Program-made: the position numbers and the translations under genes | Origin: Maratus speciosus | Lineage: Eukaryota > Arthropoda > Arachnida > Araneae > Salticidae | Direction of reading: 5' to 3' | Length of the DNA stretch: 64,000 nt | NCBI GenBank assembly: GCA_963932465.1 | Contig: OZ010795.1 | Span: 519,007,451-519,071,450, forward strand | In this document: piece by piece, positions 35,664 through 48,423 of the stretch | How the letters are laid out: every line of letters begins with the position of its first letter | How positions within the stretch are numbered: position 1 is the first letter of the stretch | The notes under the pieces: model-generated | Seen by the model: only the letters and a program-made list of their open reading frames with translations | Told to the model about the DNA's origin: nothing | Databases searched by the model: none

Positions 35664-35793
35664 TTATTCTGGAGCTATGAAAAGATATTGGATCCTCCTT
35701 GGCCTGAATCTATCATCAATGTTTTGTTTCTTAAATTTTTCTTGCAAAACAGACAATGTGTCTTGTCTGGTAATGATTCTATGATTCTCTTTT
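35664..35793 (-). CDS. Candidate terminal coding exon (unidentified)
   Basis: On the minus strand a good acceptor, TTGTTTTGCTTAG, opens a frame that stays open for 42 codons to a TAA. The predicted residues are charged and protein-like (KENHRIITRQDTL, EKFKKQNIDD, RFRPRRIQYLF). The first base belongs to a split codon, so the previous exon must supply two bases. No family is recognised. The plus strand is also open across the same bases, so chance cannot be excluded. It lies in the 18.4-kb element and could belong to an element-encoded or captured gene running right to left. Confidence 0.35.
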
Positions 35794-37529
35794 CTAAGCA
35801 AAACAATTGCTACATTTTATCTACTAATAACTAATTCAACATTTCCAAATATTGTAGGTTAGAATTTAATCCTTCTATATTCAGGACCACATTAATCCCT
35901 TAATTTAGTAGAAACACGAGAGTTGTTTTGAAGGCCCCCTTTCAAATGATTTTTGAAAAGAATTGAAAATTTTTTTTCTTTCTTTTTTTTTTTTTACATA
36001 CATGGAAAATCACCAATGCTACTAATATTATTTCCCATAGGGCTTAGCAGAGTTCATTTATGCTGCACTAAACAGCTTTTTTATACTCAGATACATTTAG
36101 TACATATAGTTATTGTACTCTCAACTAAACTGCAAATCCCCGCCACACATTACAGGACGTAAATAACCAACTAAAAAAATGTTGTACTTTTCAATGTGAA
36201 AAAAAGTGTCCATGTGTTTCCTGGTGCTTTAGCATAGTAAAATACGTTTGAAATGCTTTTCACACGCATCGCTTTTTGAAACACATTCAAGGCATATGTT
36301 TATATACACCTTCAAAACATCACGCTATACATTTTGGATTGCATTTAGAGCAGATAACATGATGCATATGAATAGGGAGGCATATTTTCAGCAGGGATTC
36401 AGAGATATTAAGGTATTTTACCCCTCATTTAAAAATTTACCTATTCCATTCTGGGTTTTTACCTTTTCAGGCTCCTATGCCCTATCTTTCTCTTTCATTT
36501 GAACAATTTGTCTAAGATTTAGCAGACTGTTGCCCCCCCCCCCACCACCATATGGCACTGTTTTTACAATGCACATAGTGTTTCTTAGGTTTTTTTTTTT
36601 GTCTTCTAATTATCTGATTTTTTATGCAACTTTCAACTTTGTACGTATAATTATTTTCTCCACTACTTCATTTTAGTTCCCATCTTTTCTAGTAGAGAGA
36701 ACTCTTCCTTCCCTTTTTATTATACAAATAGTACCTGACATACTTTTGCTAGTTCTACATCAATGAAAATGCGTAATTTCCAACTCTTCATTTCAGTTTT
36801 TATCTTCCCTGCTAGAGGGCGCTTTCTTTCTTGAGCTAAAAAAAAGGATATCACAGTTGATTCTTAGGGCATACAGTATCTAAATTTATCACCCAATTTT
36901 TACATGTTTACTCTGTGTTCTAAAAACCACCTGCAAAAAAAATGAAATTTCTTGATCTGCAGTAAATTTTATTATTAATCTTTTCAGATCTGTTGTGCAT
37001 TCTAATGTCATAATATATACACTAATTATAAACTAATTAAAAGTTTCTCCCTTACCTAACTTATTGTGCACAATAATAATAAAAAAAAATGTATTCTAGT
37101 TGCTCCTGCCAATAAATATAACCTACAATGATGAATATTCAATTAAATTTACATAAAACAAAAATTGTTTATTCATGTAGTCCTTATAGTTTTTCATTCT
37201 CTCAAGTTGCCATAAAAATTTTGTTAATTAAAAAGAGTCCAATACACTAAAACAAATTCAATGAATCATTGATGTCACATGATTTTTTAAATGTTAAAAA
37301 CTTAAAAATCAAATGAAATTATTAAACATTAATTTCATTTTCCACATCCAAAATCTACTTTGCACTTTGAAATCAGAGCTGTATTTGAATAAGCACCAAC
37401 TTTGTGGGGGTGATGGATTAAATCTGACAAACTTCCATTATTCATTTTTAAATGTTATTTTTGTCTTAATCAGTGATTAAATTCAGACAAAAATTATTTA
37501 AACTAGTAGTTCGTATTATGTCCAACTGC
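35794..37529. other. Noncoding interior of the 18.4-kb element
   Basis: No convincing gene. It has a C-run at 36534-36543 and two related blocks at 36666-36715 and 36786-36835 (CTTCATTT-AGTT..ATCTT). Reading frames at 35953-36162 and 36248-36502 have no recognisable features. A 33-codon minus-strand open stretch at about 37335-37435 is uncertain. Confidence 0.45.
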
Positions 37530-37600
37530 CTATTTTGCTCCGTGAAGTCGGTACTTATGTGTGCTAGTTTTAATGTCCAGGTCAAAATATGTTTGACCAT
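37530..37600 (-). CDS. Candidate terminal coding exon (unidentified)
   Basis: Minus strand: an acceptor at TTTTAACAACAG opens two bases of a split codon and 22 codons (GQTYFDLDIKT, STHKYRLHGAK), then TAG. The phase is compatible with the donor at 50817, which leaves one base, but intervening exons are likely. The composition looks coding. No family recognised. It may instead be chance. Confidence 0.35.
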
Positions 37601-38481
37601 CTGTTGTTAAAATTAATTTTGATTAGGAAAAAAAAAATATAAAGTTTAAATTTAGTGCAAAATTTAGAGTGTTTGCAAATACTTTACCTAGCATTGCATT
37701 ATACTTTAATTTTTATTTTTTCTTTCTTTTTTTTTTTTTTTTTAACAGTACTTTTTACAATAAGCAATTGTAATAAGAATCAAAATATTTTTATTAATCT
37801 AATTACATATCCACTTTTATATAAAAAGTGAAGGAATCTAAATCACATCAGATGAAAGAAATATTTAAACAATTTTATTTAGAACTTAAAACAAGATTAC
37901 AAGTGTCTTGTATTAAGCTAAAATGATTTCATAGTTTATTCTGATGATATTAAACTTTTAATAATTTTCCTACTGATGAAGAGTTAGTACAACCAGTCAT
38001 TAGAAGCATTATGAAATTTACAAGATCAAACTGAATATTTTCCATTTTTTATTACTGCCCACCAAATATCATAATGTATCATTTCATTTTAAAAAATAAT
38101 AAAATTTATGAAATGTATATGACTGGATGAAATCGTGTTACATAAGTAAAAAATATTCCATTCATATTTTGTTAAAATACTACTTATATTAATTATTATA
38201 TATATACATAATACAATTGAGTATTTCTGAAATGTTTATAGACTCCAAATCTTCTTAAACCAATTAACTTTTATTCTTCAAAAATAAAAGCAAAAGTATG
38301 CATATTTCTAGAGCCGTACCGAGTACTCGGTAAATACTCGGTACTCGGCCCATTTGCCGAGTACTCGGTGAAATTTTGGACGAATACTCGGCCAATACCG
38401 AGTAGTTGTAAGAATTTATTTTTTAAGCATATGAATTTAAAACTGATCTGTAAAAAGTTATTTGAATATCAATGTATAATA

Positions 38482-39266
38482 CAGTAGACTCCCTTAAATC
38501 CGCGACCCTAAAATCCACGAACGCCTAAAATCCGCGTATTTTTTCAGGTGTAAATAATGAAATTACAGTTAAGTTACAGGAACAAAATTCAAGATGGCGC
38601 CGAAATCAGTGACTACCGCAATGTTTTTTTTTACTAAATTTTTTGTTAATCATTCTCTTTTGACAGCTGAATTATTACTAAATAAATTTACATTACTTTT
38701 GATTTTGATATAAATTAGCATATCTATATCAAAAAATCCAGGGTTCGAATGGAAAATTCCATGAAATGGAACACTATTTTAAAATTATTGTTCGCGGAAT
38801 TTTTTTTTTTAAATTATAGACAAATTTATTTCTAAACATACAAAGCAGTATAAGAAATGCATTCAAGACTCTAAATAACAATGAAAAAAGTTACAGTGAG
38901 TGCAATAAGCTATATATACTGATAATAACATTAACACTGTTCTCCTTGCTGTCACTAGATGGCAGCATAAGAGTTTTAGAATAGAATTGAATCGATTTCA
39001 TTCTTAATAATTTAATATTTTTCAAAATTTTTATTTTACATAATTATTTTAATAATTACTTACTTTTAAACTAATAAATTATTTTAATATTTTACTTATT
39101 TTAATATTTCACTTTATTGTAAGCATTCATTATAATTTCCCTTGCTTAGCTACCAATCAAATTAATGTTTCGAAAATGTAAAGAAATTAATGACCAGAAA
39201 TCCACAAAATTCTAAAATCCGCACAACCTCTGGTCCCAAGCTGTGCGGATTTGAGGGAGTCTACTG
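38482..39266. mobile_element. pogo-like MITE nested in the hAT
   Basis: CAGTAGACTCCCTTAAATCCGC and the inverse of GCGGATTTGAGGGAGTCTAC end the element, with TA on both sides (785 bp). The same family is at 49106-49773. The CAGTAGACTC-type end resembles pogo/Tigger elements. No transposase. Confidence 0.85.
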
Positions 39267-39486
39267 TATATGCAATAATTCATAAAACTATTTACTCGGT
39301 ATTTAACAATATGTCTACAAAATATAGAAAAAGTTAAGAACAAAAACACTCATAAAATAATTCCAGATTAAAATTTACCTTCACATTTATACAAATAAAA
39401 ATAAGTTCTTTTTAAATATATAGGAAAACAGAAAAGACTTATTTTGGATAAAAAAAACTGAAAATACAATAAATGTAATAAAAAAA

Positions 39487-39702
39487 TTAATAATTAAATT
39501 TATTATATTTCAAATTATGGTACAAATACACCAAACGTTCTACATTATCAGTAGACAGGGCATTTTTTTTACTACTATAAATTTGGCCTGCCTCTGAAAA
39601 TTTACGTTCAGAATAAACAGTGGTTGAAGGTGCACATAACAATTTTCTTGCAAGGTTGCACATAATCAGAAAGTTTTTTTTCTCCCCCTCCCCCCCCACC
39701 AT
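39487..39702 (-). pseudogene. hAT transposase C-terminal dimerisation remnant
   Basis: The minus strand encodes LARKLLCAPSTTVYSERKFS, then GQIYSSKKNALS and VERLVYLYHNL. This is the conserved hAT C-terminal dimerisation segment (A...L..P.TS..SER.FS..G.....RN.LS...VE.L..L..N). Only about 50 residues of the domain are legible. Upstream coding sequence is not recovered. The apparent start Met (39702) lies in low-complexity sequence and is not the real start. It belongs to the element 38309-41088. Confidence 0.85.
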
Positions 39703-41096
39703 GCAGATGGAGTGTAAGTTTTACATAAGTCTTCTGTTAACCCATTTGTGCCTGAATTTTGTTTTCTCAAATTTTTTGGTAAAATCACTTTAAAATGTTG
39801 CAAAATGAACTGGAAAAATACTAAAAAAAATTAAGCTTAATTTTTTTTTTGTATTTATTTGATAAAATGTAAAAGAACTAAATATGAGTATTTCTAGTAG
39901 AATAATATGCATAATTATATATTTTGCCTATATTTACATTTAAAATGTTTTTAAATTGTATATTATGTACTATAATTAGTATTTTAATGAACTAAAAAAA
40001 TATATATTTATTTCTTTGCAGAGACTAATAACATTATAACTATTATTAATAATAAAATAATTGTATTGCAGACTTAATAACAATTTATTTCATAAATATC
40101 TTCGAAAGGAGATTGCATAAATAACTGTCTCCTAAATTTCTAACAAAAATATGTGCCGATTTGTGCCTAGAATCCTATATTTTGTACATTACAAAAATGC
40201 ATAAAAAATAAGCTTGAACATTTAATTTCGCAATTTAAAAAAATACGTATTTCAAAAAAGTCCACAAGCTAAGATTATAACTTGCGATTTTGGGTCCATG
40301 ATAGAAAAAATACAAATAAACTTACTTTTTACATTTCGCCTTCTTGAAAAATTAAAAATCTATAAACGCCGAAAAAAGCCTTAATTTAAGCAAACAAATA
40401 TCCACCTTATGCTGTCGTCTCTCGGTTATAGATAAAGACATTTATAAATAATGATTTCATGCAATTTTCATGTTATAAAGAAGAAGAAAATTATACAAAT
40501 GCATTAAAATTTGAAACGGCCCAAAAATTGGACGCTATTCATAAATGGGTTAAGAAAGCCTGTATCTCTTTTCGTACCTCTCTTTTTATTTTTCTCTTTT
40601 TTATTTTTAATCAAAAGAAAATAATGTACAGTTACAAAATAAATATGAAATGTTTTGCATTATTCAATGAATTGTTACAGTAACCAATAAACATTTTAAT
40701 TTTTAATAGACAAATTTCAGGTATCGGAATAAATTGGAGGGTTGAAGAATGTTTTAATTTTATATTGGTTAATAATTGTACTTGTTATGTGTCAATTCTC
40801 CTTTTTTCACTACTGTTTTGAATTGTCAAAAATTGTCTTTAAAAGGTGCACAAATGAATTTCAAATTTAATTAGTTAATTTATATATACTATATATGTAT
40901 ATTATATATATATATATATGTACACAGGTATATTTATATATATGTACACACATATGAACACCTAAGCTCACATTATGTGCACATCAGTGTTTTTTTTTAT
41001 TTTATTACACAACTACTCGGTACTCGGTCGAGTAGTTAGTGGCCGAGTACTCGGTTACTCGGCCAAAGTGCTACTCGGTACACCACTACATATTTC

Positions 41097-41159
41097 ACTG
41101 ATTATTATTAAATTTCGTTTCTTTAGTAGATCTCTTTTCAAAAAATATTTTTACAACTA

Positions 41160-41197
<38 letters not shown>

Positions 41198-41328
41198 TAT
41201 ATATACAACAAAATCACAAAAAATGCAGGTCTGCAACTATATAAAATTTTGTACTTAAATTTCTGAATTCAATTGTACTTAATACATTATTAATGCCATT
41301 GTACTCTTTTACACTACAGTATACTTAC
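41097..41328. repeat. Poly-A tract and flanking noncoding
   Basis: A run of about 33 A at 41160-41193 is followed by a short TA run. No element assigned. Confidence 0.7.
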
Positions 41329-41373
41329 AATGATGACATGTTTAAGACTGCCACTGATCTCAGTAAATAAGTG
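41329..41373 (-). CDS. Candidate internal 45-nt exon (unidentified)
   Basis: Minus strand: a clear acceptor (CCCATTTTATTAG) and a near-consensus donor (ATT|GTAAGTAT) bound 45 nt that read in one phase as HLFTEISGSLKHVII. It is a symmetric phase 0-0 exon, and both splice sites are strong by eye. It is short, so the evidence is the splice sites rather than the protein. Confidence 0.35.
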
Positions 41374-42131
41374 CTAATAAAATGGGATTTTTTTTTTCAA
41401 TGATACAGATGTTTAAAATATGATTTGTAAGTGATAGAGAAAATTTACCTTTTTTTAATACATGAAAAAACAAAAAGCATAACAGTCTAAAGTATTGTCA
41501 CAATTTAAAAAGATTTTATGTTGCAATTTGGGAATTACAACATAAAAACTTTCACTTTAAAACAATAAATTTTACTAGAAATTCAGACAAACAAAGTAAA
41601 AAGGAAAAATTTACTTCTTTCAAAATTAAAAAAATGTATTTGACACATTTAAACAATTTTTTTTTTTAGATTTTTACTTTAAGGTTAAAACTTAAAACAA
41701 CATTAAAATTTTTATAATTATCTTACTTTATTAATACTTCATCAGATAAAAAAAAAAAAATTCCAATAATTTAAAATAAGTTTTTTTTTTAATGCATTAA
41801 AGAAATCATTTATTTATTTTAATTGTTAAAAGAAGAAAACAGTAAAAATAGTTTTATTAGACTGTTTACATGTTTTGGCTATTAGATCCATTATCAAAAT
41901 AGATTAGTAATGAATAATAATAGCTTGGATAGAGCAGAAACACATAAACAGTCTAATAAATCTATTTTTATTGGTTTTTCAAGTTTTCCTGCTACACATT
42001 TTAGCAATTAAAATAAATATTCAATAACAGATTTTAACTTAAAGAAATCATTAGGTATAAAAGATTAAATTGAAAAGCCAGCAAAAATAGTCACCATTTA
42101 TGAATAAAAATCCACAAATGCTGGATTCTGG

Positions 42132-42198
<67 letters not shown>

Positions 42199-43558
42199 AA
42201 GATTTGTAAATGTAAAAAATGTATAAATATAAGTAGAAATAAAATATGGTTTTTAACTAAAATAAATAGAAATATCTTTAACAAAGCAATAAATTTTAAT
42301 TTGCAATCAGTTGTAAGAGGGAAATTATACATTATTTTCCCCAATTAATGGGAGAATCAAATTTGTAATTAATTCGTTACTGAAGCTTCAATAAACTATC
42401 TGTAATCTGATTTTGTATTTAAAATTTAAATAACTAAAAATGCACGATAATTAGCCCTGAAGTATAAATTTAGTTAGCAGTAAGTATAAATTTTTTATCA
42501 GACATTTTTTCTGTTGCATTTAAAAAGTTCAAAACCCGTATGTTGGTACAAAATTTGAGATATAGTAAAGAAAAAGACCATTTTAAGCTCCCCCTTTTTC
42601 ATTACTTAAGCTATAAATTGAAAGATATCTTTATAAAATAAGAAATTGAGAAGCATTAAAAAAAAAAAAAAATGGCAATACATAACAAATAAAATTCTTT
42701 GTTTACTTAAATAAAATATTTATTAAAACAAAAATTGTACAATAAGAATTAATTTTATATGTATATATATATAGTTATGTTAATAATATACAAACAGTGC
42801 GAGACACTCCATATTCCATTTTTAAGAGAATGTTCTTAGTATTTTTTATACTTTATATTGCTGCTACCTAAAATGAAAAAGATTGAAGTAACAATTAAAT
42901 TTACAAATTACTCTACATGACAGGTAATATGCAAATAATATTTTGTATCGTAAAATACAGATAAAACATTGAACATTTTAGTCAAATAAATTTCAATCAC
43001 AATTATTTCAATAAAATAAAATGAATCCTGCAATATTTTAATTTCTCTATCGAAGACAATTGCTTCTTACATATTAAATATGTAAATTACAATACACGAT
43101 CTTGTTACATTTAATTTTAACTTTGTAATAAGTATTTTTACTTTACCACTGATCTATTAGGTTAAAAATTGCAAATCAATTTATTAATAAAATTAACTGA
43201 TCAAAATTTGGGAAACATTATAAAAGAATGTCACATATAGGGTTTAAGAAAAAAATATTTAAAAATAAATCAGATAATTTATTTAAAATGGATTTATATA
43301 TCTTTTCCTTCATCAAGGTACAGAATCGCCACCAACAGTTATAGGTTTTCAGAACAACTAAACACCTAATTAGATGATATTAAGGACCATAATTTACATT
43401 TTAATACTTTGCATGCAATTAATAAAATGTATTTAGCAATTATAAAAATAAGAAAAGTTGCAAATAATAAAGTTCTCTAATTAGTAATACGAATAACAAA
43501 TCAAGAACATATCACGGCCACTCATACTTATAAAACTTTTAACTTTACTCCTATTATA
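41374..43558. other. Noncoding interior: inverted repeat, (TA)n, AT-rich
   Basis: A short inverted repeat at 41841-41972 (AGTAAAAATAG-TTTATTAGACTGTTTA arms) looks like a small MITE. A (TA)n run spans 42136-42192. The frames beside it (42100-42348, 42135-42344) are TA-tract artefacts. No other feature seen. Confidence 0.55.
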
Positions 43559-44078
43559 CAGGGTGTTTATAAAGTCCCGGACCCATTTTGATGTTTAATA
43601 ACTCAAAATAATAAAGATAGATTAAAATTAATAACATAAATGGTTAGATAGACTCTAAAAGTTTCATGACCCTTGTCAATGAACTTCCACGTGTGCCCCC
43701 TTCGTCGCACGAAGAATATCAAGTCGATAGTCAATTTCACGCCAGGTAGCGGCAAGCATGTCGGCATCCACAGAGGCTATTGCGGTTGTAATTCTGTCTT
43801 TTAAGTCATCAATGTTCGACACAATGTTGGAAAACTTCGTATTTCCACAACTAGAAGAGCTTCAGCCACATGTCATTTTGCAACAAAATGGTGCACCACC
43901 TCATTGGGGTACCATCGTTCGTACTTCTTTGAATGATCATTTTCCAGGAAGATGGATTGGGCGAGGAGGTCCAATTCCTTGGCCACCCAGATCATCTGAT
44001 ATAACGCCGCTGGACTTTTTCCTTTGGTGATTTGTAAAGGACAATGTTTACAGGAGGAGAGTGTGATCAGCCCATCAG
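43559..44078. pseudogene. Rearranged mariner-type transposase fragment
   Basis: A terminal repeat CAGGGTGTTTATAAAGTCC starts at 43559 after TA. The minus strand from about 43810 to 43680 encodes the transposase C terminus (IDDLKDRITTAIASV, MLAATWREIDYRLD, ATKGAHVEVH then stop). The plus strand from about 43812 to 44078 encodes the catalytic region (FVFPQLEELQPH, QQNGAPPHWG, WPPRSSDITPLDFFLW). The two halves point away from each other at about 43812. The 5' and 3' parts of one gene have therefore been fused in opposite orientations. The fragment is cut at 44078 by the next element. It cannot be functional. Confidence 0.85.
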
Positions 44079-44774
44079 TAGTGATGCAATGGATATCCGG
44101 TATCCGGCCAACATGCCGGAAAATTGGCAGTAGTATAATTTGGGCCCTATTTAGGGCCCAAATTTATAATTGTTGTTTAAAAATTAACTGAATACCTAAT
44201 TAATCAAATTTAAGTCAAAAGATTTTATGCACTATGAACATTAACTGAAATTGCATTTTTAGCAATGTCTACTCTACATGAGCGTGTCCATTACTGGAAA
44301 TCGACTAATTAAGCATTCCAGTAATGGACACGGCACTTAAAACGTTAAAAATAAATGAAATTTTGTAAGTAACCAAATCAGTATATAAAATTCAATGTTT
44401 TATATTACTAATGTAATTACTATCAAAACAAAAACATGTAAATTTTGTAAGAAAATAATAAATATATAAATTTATTGAATAACAGTGGAACTTCAAAACA
44501 TCTTCTGCTTGTGCTTTCTAATTGGTTAGATTAAAAGTTTGAACAATAACACAGATTATAAAACATGCAAGAGGGGGTTATGAAAAAAAATAATAAAAGC
44601 TAAATTTTTAAATGATTATTTTTTTTATAAACCAAAAACATCGTCCATTACTGTTACATCTACCCTACGTGATTTATATTTTTTCTTGTTATTTTACTAT
44701 CATTATTGTTATTTATTACTATTTAATTAAAATAGTACTAATTAAATAACTAATGATAATTTAATTATCATTAT

Positions 44775-46669
44775 TAGTGATGCAATGAATAATGGTTTGG
44801 CTGAATAATCGAATACCAATTAATCAGCCTAGTTATGGCCGAATATTCGGCTTGTTCAGCCACCGTATAATGAACTCATTTCTGTTAAAAAACAAAATAT
44901 AGTATGCACTATACTATGTACAATTCTTGTATATTTCACAATTGAAATCTATTATTTTCTTTTCAAAAAATTTATTTATGTGCAAATTTAATTATTTAAA
45001 GCATCATTTTATTCTGAAAACATATTTGGCTATGTTCAGCCTGAAATTGCATCAAAAATATAATCCCCCGCCCCCCCCCCCCCCCCCACAAAAAAAAAAA
45101 TAAAAACTTAGCAAAAGTTTCTCATCAGTTACTGTCTATAATTATATTTTAGTAGATATTATGTATGTTGTTGTTACATTTTAAAATAAAGACAATTTTA
45201 TAAATACTAGAAAGCATAAATTTCAACTTTCAGATGAAAGAAAATAAAAAATAAGATCTTAATATCATAAAGAAAAATTACTGATAGAAAGGAATATCCT
45301 CTAAAATGGTGGAAAGAAAGAAGTGTAGACTTTATGAAGCTCACAATTAACAAAAAAGACTTTCTTTTTTTTTTGGAGGGGGTGGGGGGTATGCAAACAG
45401 ACAGCAAGCACTTTTAAGAAGTGTTTAGTGAATGTTTTCAGATTTAGAGGAAGGAAATATCTGTAAGGAAAATAAATATTGACTATAAAGTATAAAGTAT
45501 CGTATCTTAGGTACTGTATTGTTATAATTGATATTATATATGCTGTTGACTGTTACATTTTAAAATAATCACAAAATTTTAAAATTACTAGACAACATAA
45601 ATTTCAAGTTTCAGATAAAAGAAAATAGTGATGTAAAACATACATACCAATTAAAAAAAAATTAGTACTTGTAATTCTTTTATTATTTAATAAGAATTAG
45701 TAACACACTTAGTGTTGACTCTAGAAAAAAAGGGACGCCGGGCCCTATTCTAACTATAACACTATAAGCCGGGCCATAACACTATTCTAAAAAAGGGTAC
45801 ATTTTTTCAAAAAGGACACACTATTCTAAAAAAATAGCCTATTTTTTTCAAAAATGGTTTAAACTTGTACCTTGTTTACTAAAAATATTTTGAACCGGTT
45901 TGTTTAGAGTCCCTAGAATTTGTGATATTTTCCCGGGATCAATTGAATTGCCACCGGGCAAATAGGAAATGTTAAAAAGGGCAGCCGGGTGCATCAGAAG
46001 GGTTTAAAAGAGCTGCCGGGTGCAAAAAAGAAATAAAAAGGGGCGCTGTGCCCAGCTAAAGCGGCTTAGAGTCAACACTAACACTTAAAAAAAATTATTT
46101 AAATTATATTTAACTTTTAAGTGCATTTTACTCAAAAAAGAAAAACTTAATTATTGCTGCATATACAACTTAAATATTTATATTCTTTATAGGTCTAATT
46201 AAAGATATCACTGAAAGAAAATTTTTTTTATGTAACAAGGGATAAATATTAAATTTCCATTTGGCTTTAAAAAAAAAAAAAAAAATAGAATTTTCTTGTA
46301 TTGCCCAATTAGGAAAATTTTGAATAGATTAACTTTAAATTTAATAGATTACGTTAGCTTATTACAGATACTTTTTGTACTTGTTGGTACAGCATAAAGA
46401 TTTTAACATGATTGATAAATTACTGTCTTATATAAAAATGAATAGATAAAGCCCATTCAAGATATGAAGGTTAAGGGGAAGAAAATTTGTTAATTTCAAA
46501 TAAAATATTCATTCTACATGATGAAAATAAATTGTCAAATTAAAAAGTTTTACTGTGTAAATATAAAAATGTTTCTCACAGTATTATTCGACCTTAGCCG
46601 AATAATGGACATAGTATTTGGCAGATAGGCCGATTATTCGGCTATGGCCAAATAATTGTTACATCTCTA
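44775..46669. mobile_element. hAT-like inner element with perfect 8-bp TSD
   Basis: ATCATTAT occurs at 44767-44774 and 46670-46677. The ends TAGTGATGCAAT and the inverse TAGAGATGTAAC are hAT-like. Subterminal words GAATAATCG / ATTCGGC recur at both ends (44800-44870, 46585-46650). No transposase was found in the 1.9 kb. A C-run lies at 45064-45088, and a nested MITE at 45710-46080. Confidence 0.88.
45710..46080. mobile_element. 371-bp MITE nested in the inner hAT
   Basis: TAGTGTTGACTCTA at 45710 is mirrored by TTAGAGTCAACACTA ending at 46080. The body is unusually GC-rich for this window (GGGACGCCGGGCCC, AGCTGCCGGGTGC). The target duplication is unclear. Confidence 0.7.
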
Positions 46670-46911
46670 ATCATTATTAAAAATTCAATATTTATATTTT
46701 GTATAAAATAAGAAATTAAAATAATAAATTTTTAATTGTTTAACTAAAAGAAATATTTCAAAATTGTTTAATCTGAGTTGGGAGGAAGGGGTAGAAAAGT
46801 AAACATACTATGGCTGGATATCCGGTTTACATTGCAGCCAAATATTTGGCATCTGGTATCCGGCCAAATTGACATCCGTTGCATTTATGTCGTTTTCAAC
46901 TTACATCACTA

Positions 46912-47315
46912 GTCTTGCAACCAATTGCTGACGTAAGTCAGGGTATTACTGTACAGTCAGTTTAAGAAAACAATAGAACATGTATTTAAAGAAAACAAAC
47001 ATGAAATTATGGACCTGTAATAAAAGTCTGGACAGAGAATTACTTGGCTTTAGCAACAGCGAGGCCAAGTGCAAGACCTTTCATAAGATCCCTTCCCCTT
47101 TCAAACTAGTTAATGTGCTCCCCCCTCCCTCCAATGCTGCCAAATTTCTAATAGTATCTTTTGTTTTATTTATTGATAAAATATTCCATAGTTAAAAATA
47201 AAGTGAAGGTAACTATTTAAAAATTCTGGTAGATATTTTGAATAAAAAAATCTGCTAAATTGGTAACACTCAAATAAATTCATAAGACTAAACACAATTT
47301 TTTACCTTGATTCAA
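46912..47315. other. Noncoding stretch
   Basis: A short minus-strand open segment around 47030-47100 (DLMKGLALGLAVAK) ends in a stop, but it lacks a pyrimidine-rich acceptor. Nothing else is seen. Confidence 0.4.
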
Positions 47316-47509
47316 ATATAAAACATACAATGTGAACTGTTTTTTCACTGTCTTACTTAAGAGGCAACTAAAATAATGAAAAAAATAAATAAATAAATAA
47401 ATAAATTAAACAATTGTATATTTTTTACTTGCAACATCTTTTTTCATTATTTTAGTCGCCTTTTAATTAAGACAGTGAACTTTTTAAGTTCACATTGTAT
47501 GTTTTATAT
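47316..47509. mobile_element. 194-bp hairpin MITE
   Basis: ATATAAAACATACAATGTG at the left is the inverse of the right end. The ~75-bp arms continue through CACTGTCTTA and CTAAAATAATGAAAAAA around an AT-rich loop. Confidence 0.8.
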
Positions 47510-47681
47510 TGGTAACACTCTTTGTACAACACAATCACAGTTTGAAAAAGCTCGCCTGAAATACACAGTGACACACTCAGGAATAAGGTGCGTTTATAGC
47601 TGGATTTCAACAATCCTTGACAAATTGTAAATCATTTTCTTGGCCCTTTTTTCCCAAAGCTTGTGTGGTCATCAAATAAAA

Positions 47682-48423
47682 CTAGTACGTTGTGGCCATC
47701 ACAAAACTTTCTTCTATATAAATCACGTCAATTAAATCATTTAAATAACACAAGAAATTACATCAATTTAGCACCACTTCAAATCAAAATATATCTGAAT
47801 TTGAAGTTTGATGAAAATTCACGCATTAGTTATTGAGATAGAACTATAGAGAAAATTCTGAAAAATGCAGCATAGCAGTGCCACCTGTTGAGCGATTTGC
47901 CCCAAAACATAAACAGCAGTAATTCATATCAAGGTATACCTGAATCTGAAGTTTGCTGAAAATCCAAGTATTAGTTCTTGAGATAGGGCTAATTGCAGAA
48001 ATCACAAAAAATGCAGCGCACAGCAGCACCACCTGTTGAACGATTTACACAAAAATGTATAAAACATCAATTCCTGTCAAGGACTAACTAAATATGAAGT
48101 TTGATGAAATTCAATGCTTTAGTTCTTGTGGAAATCGTGAAAAATGATGCATAGCATAACAGTGCCACGTGTTAAGCGATTTACACCAAAAACTAATCAG
48201 CACCAATTTATATCAGGGACTAACTGAATATAAATTTTTATTAAATTCCATTCATTAATTCTTGAGATAGAGCACCCACAAAATTTGTGTCACACACAGA
48301 CAAACATTTTGTAAAAACATGTTTTTCAGGTTCTCTGACCATTAAAACATGTAAATCCGTCAAAAACCGGAATTCGAAAATTTTGATGAATCCAATACTT
48401 CTTGTAAAGATAGAAGAAAGTAA
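47682..48423 (-). mobile_element. Helentron/DINE-like element C
   Basis: Same family as A and B: minus-strand 3' end with the TTGTGATGGCCACAA hairpin and CTAG (47682-47685), a subterminal ACTTTCTTCTAT at 47706, and its mirror ending at 48421. It has about three 145-150-bp units with GTGCCACCTGTTG words and only a short CAGACA segment. The flanking bases belong to the host sequence of the 18.4-kb element. Confidence 0.78.

Larger units (their letters stand above)
38309..41088 (-). mobile_element. hAT-family element with perfect 8-bp TSD
   Basis: CATATTTC is present exactly at 38301-38308 and 41089-41096. The ends TAGAGCCGTACCGAGTA and the inverse TAGTGGTGTACCGAGTA are hAT-like terminal repeats, followed by subterminal GTACTCGG words. 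The element holds a minus-strand remnant of the hAT dimerisation domain and a nested pogo-like MITE. An (A)n run at 41160 lies just outside. The transposase is otherwise too degraded to read. Confidence 0.9.
44079..46911. mobile_element. hAT-like outer element (TATCCGG subterminal repeats)
   Basis: The left end TAGTGATGCAATGGATATCCGG and the inverse of the right end (TAGTGATG...TGCAACGGAT, with about 20 extra bases between) share sequence, and both sides carry GGTATCCGGCC words. A matching 8-bp duplication was not found (CCCATCAG against GTCTTGCA), so a border is altered or one end is secondary. It contains a second hAT-like element. Confidence 0.6.

Noticed and set aside
36248..36502. 84-residue plus-strand ORF
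   Set aside because: No domain, no splice context, composition typical of AT-rich chance frames.
42100..42348. ORFs with (IY)n stretches on both strands
   Set aside because: Translation of a (TA)n microsatellite.
46980..47195. Conserved gene fragment on either strand near 47030-47100
   Set aside because: The minus-strand segment has no pyrimidine-rich acceptor and the plus ORF has no recognisable motif.
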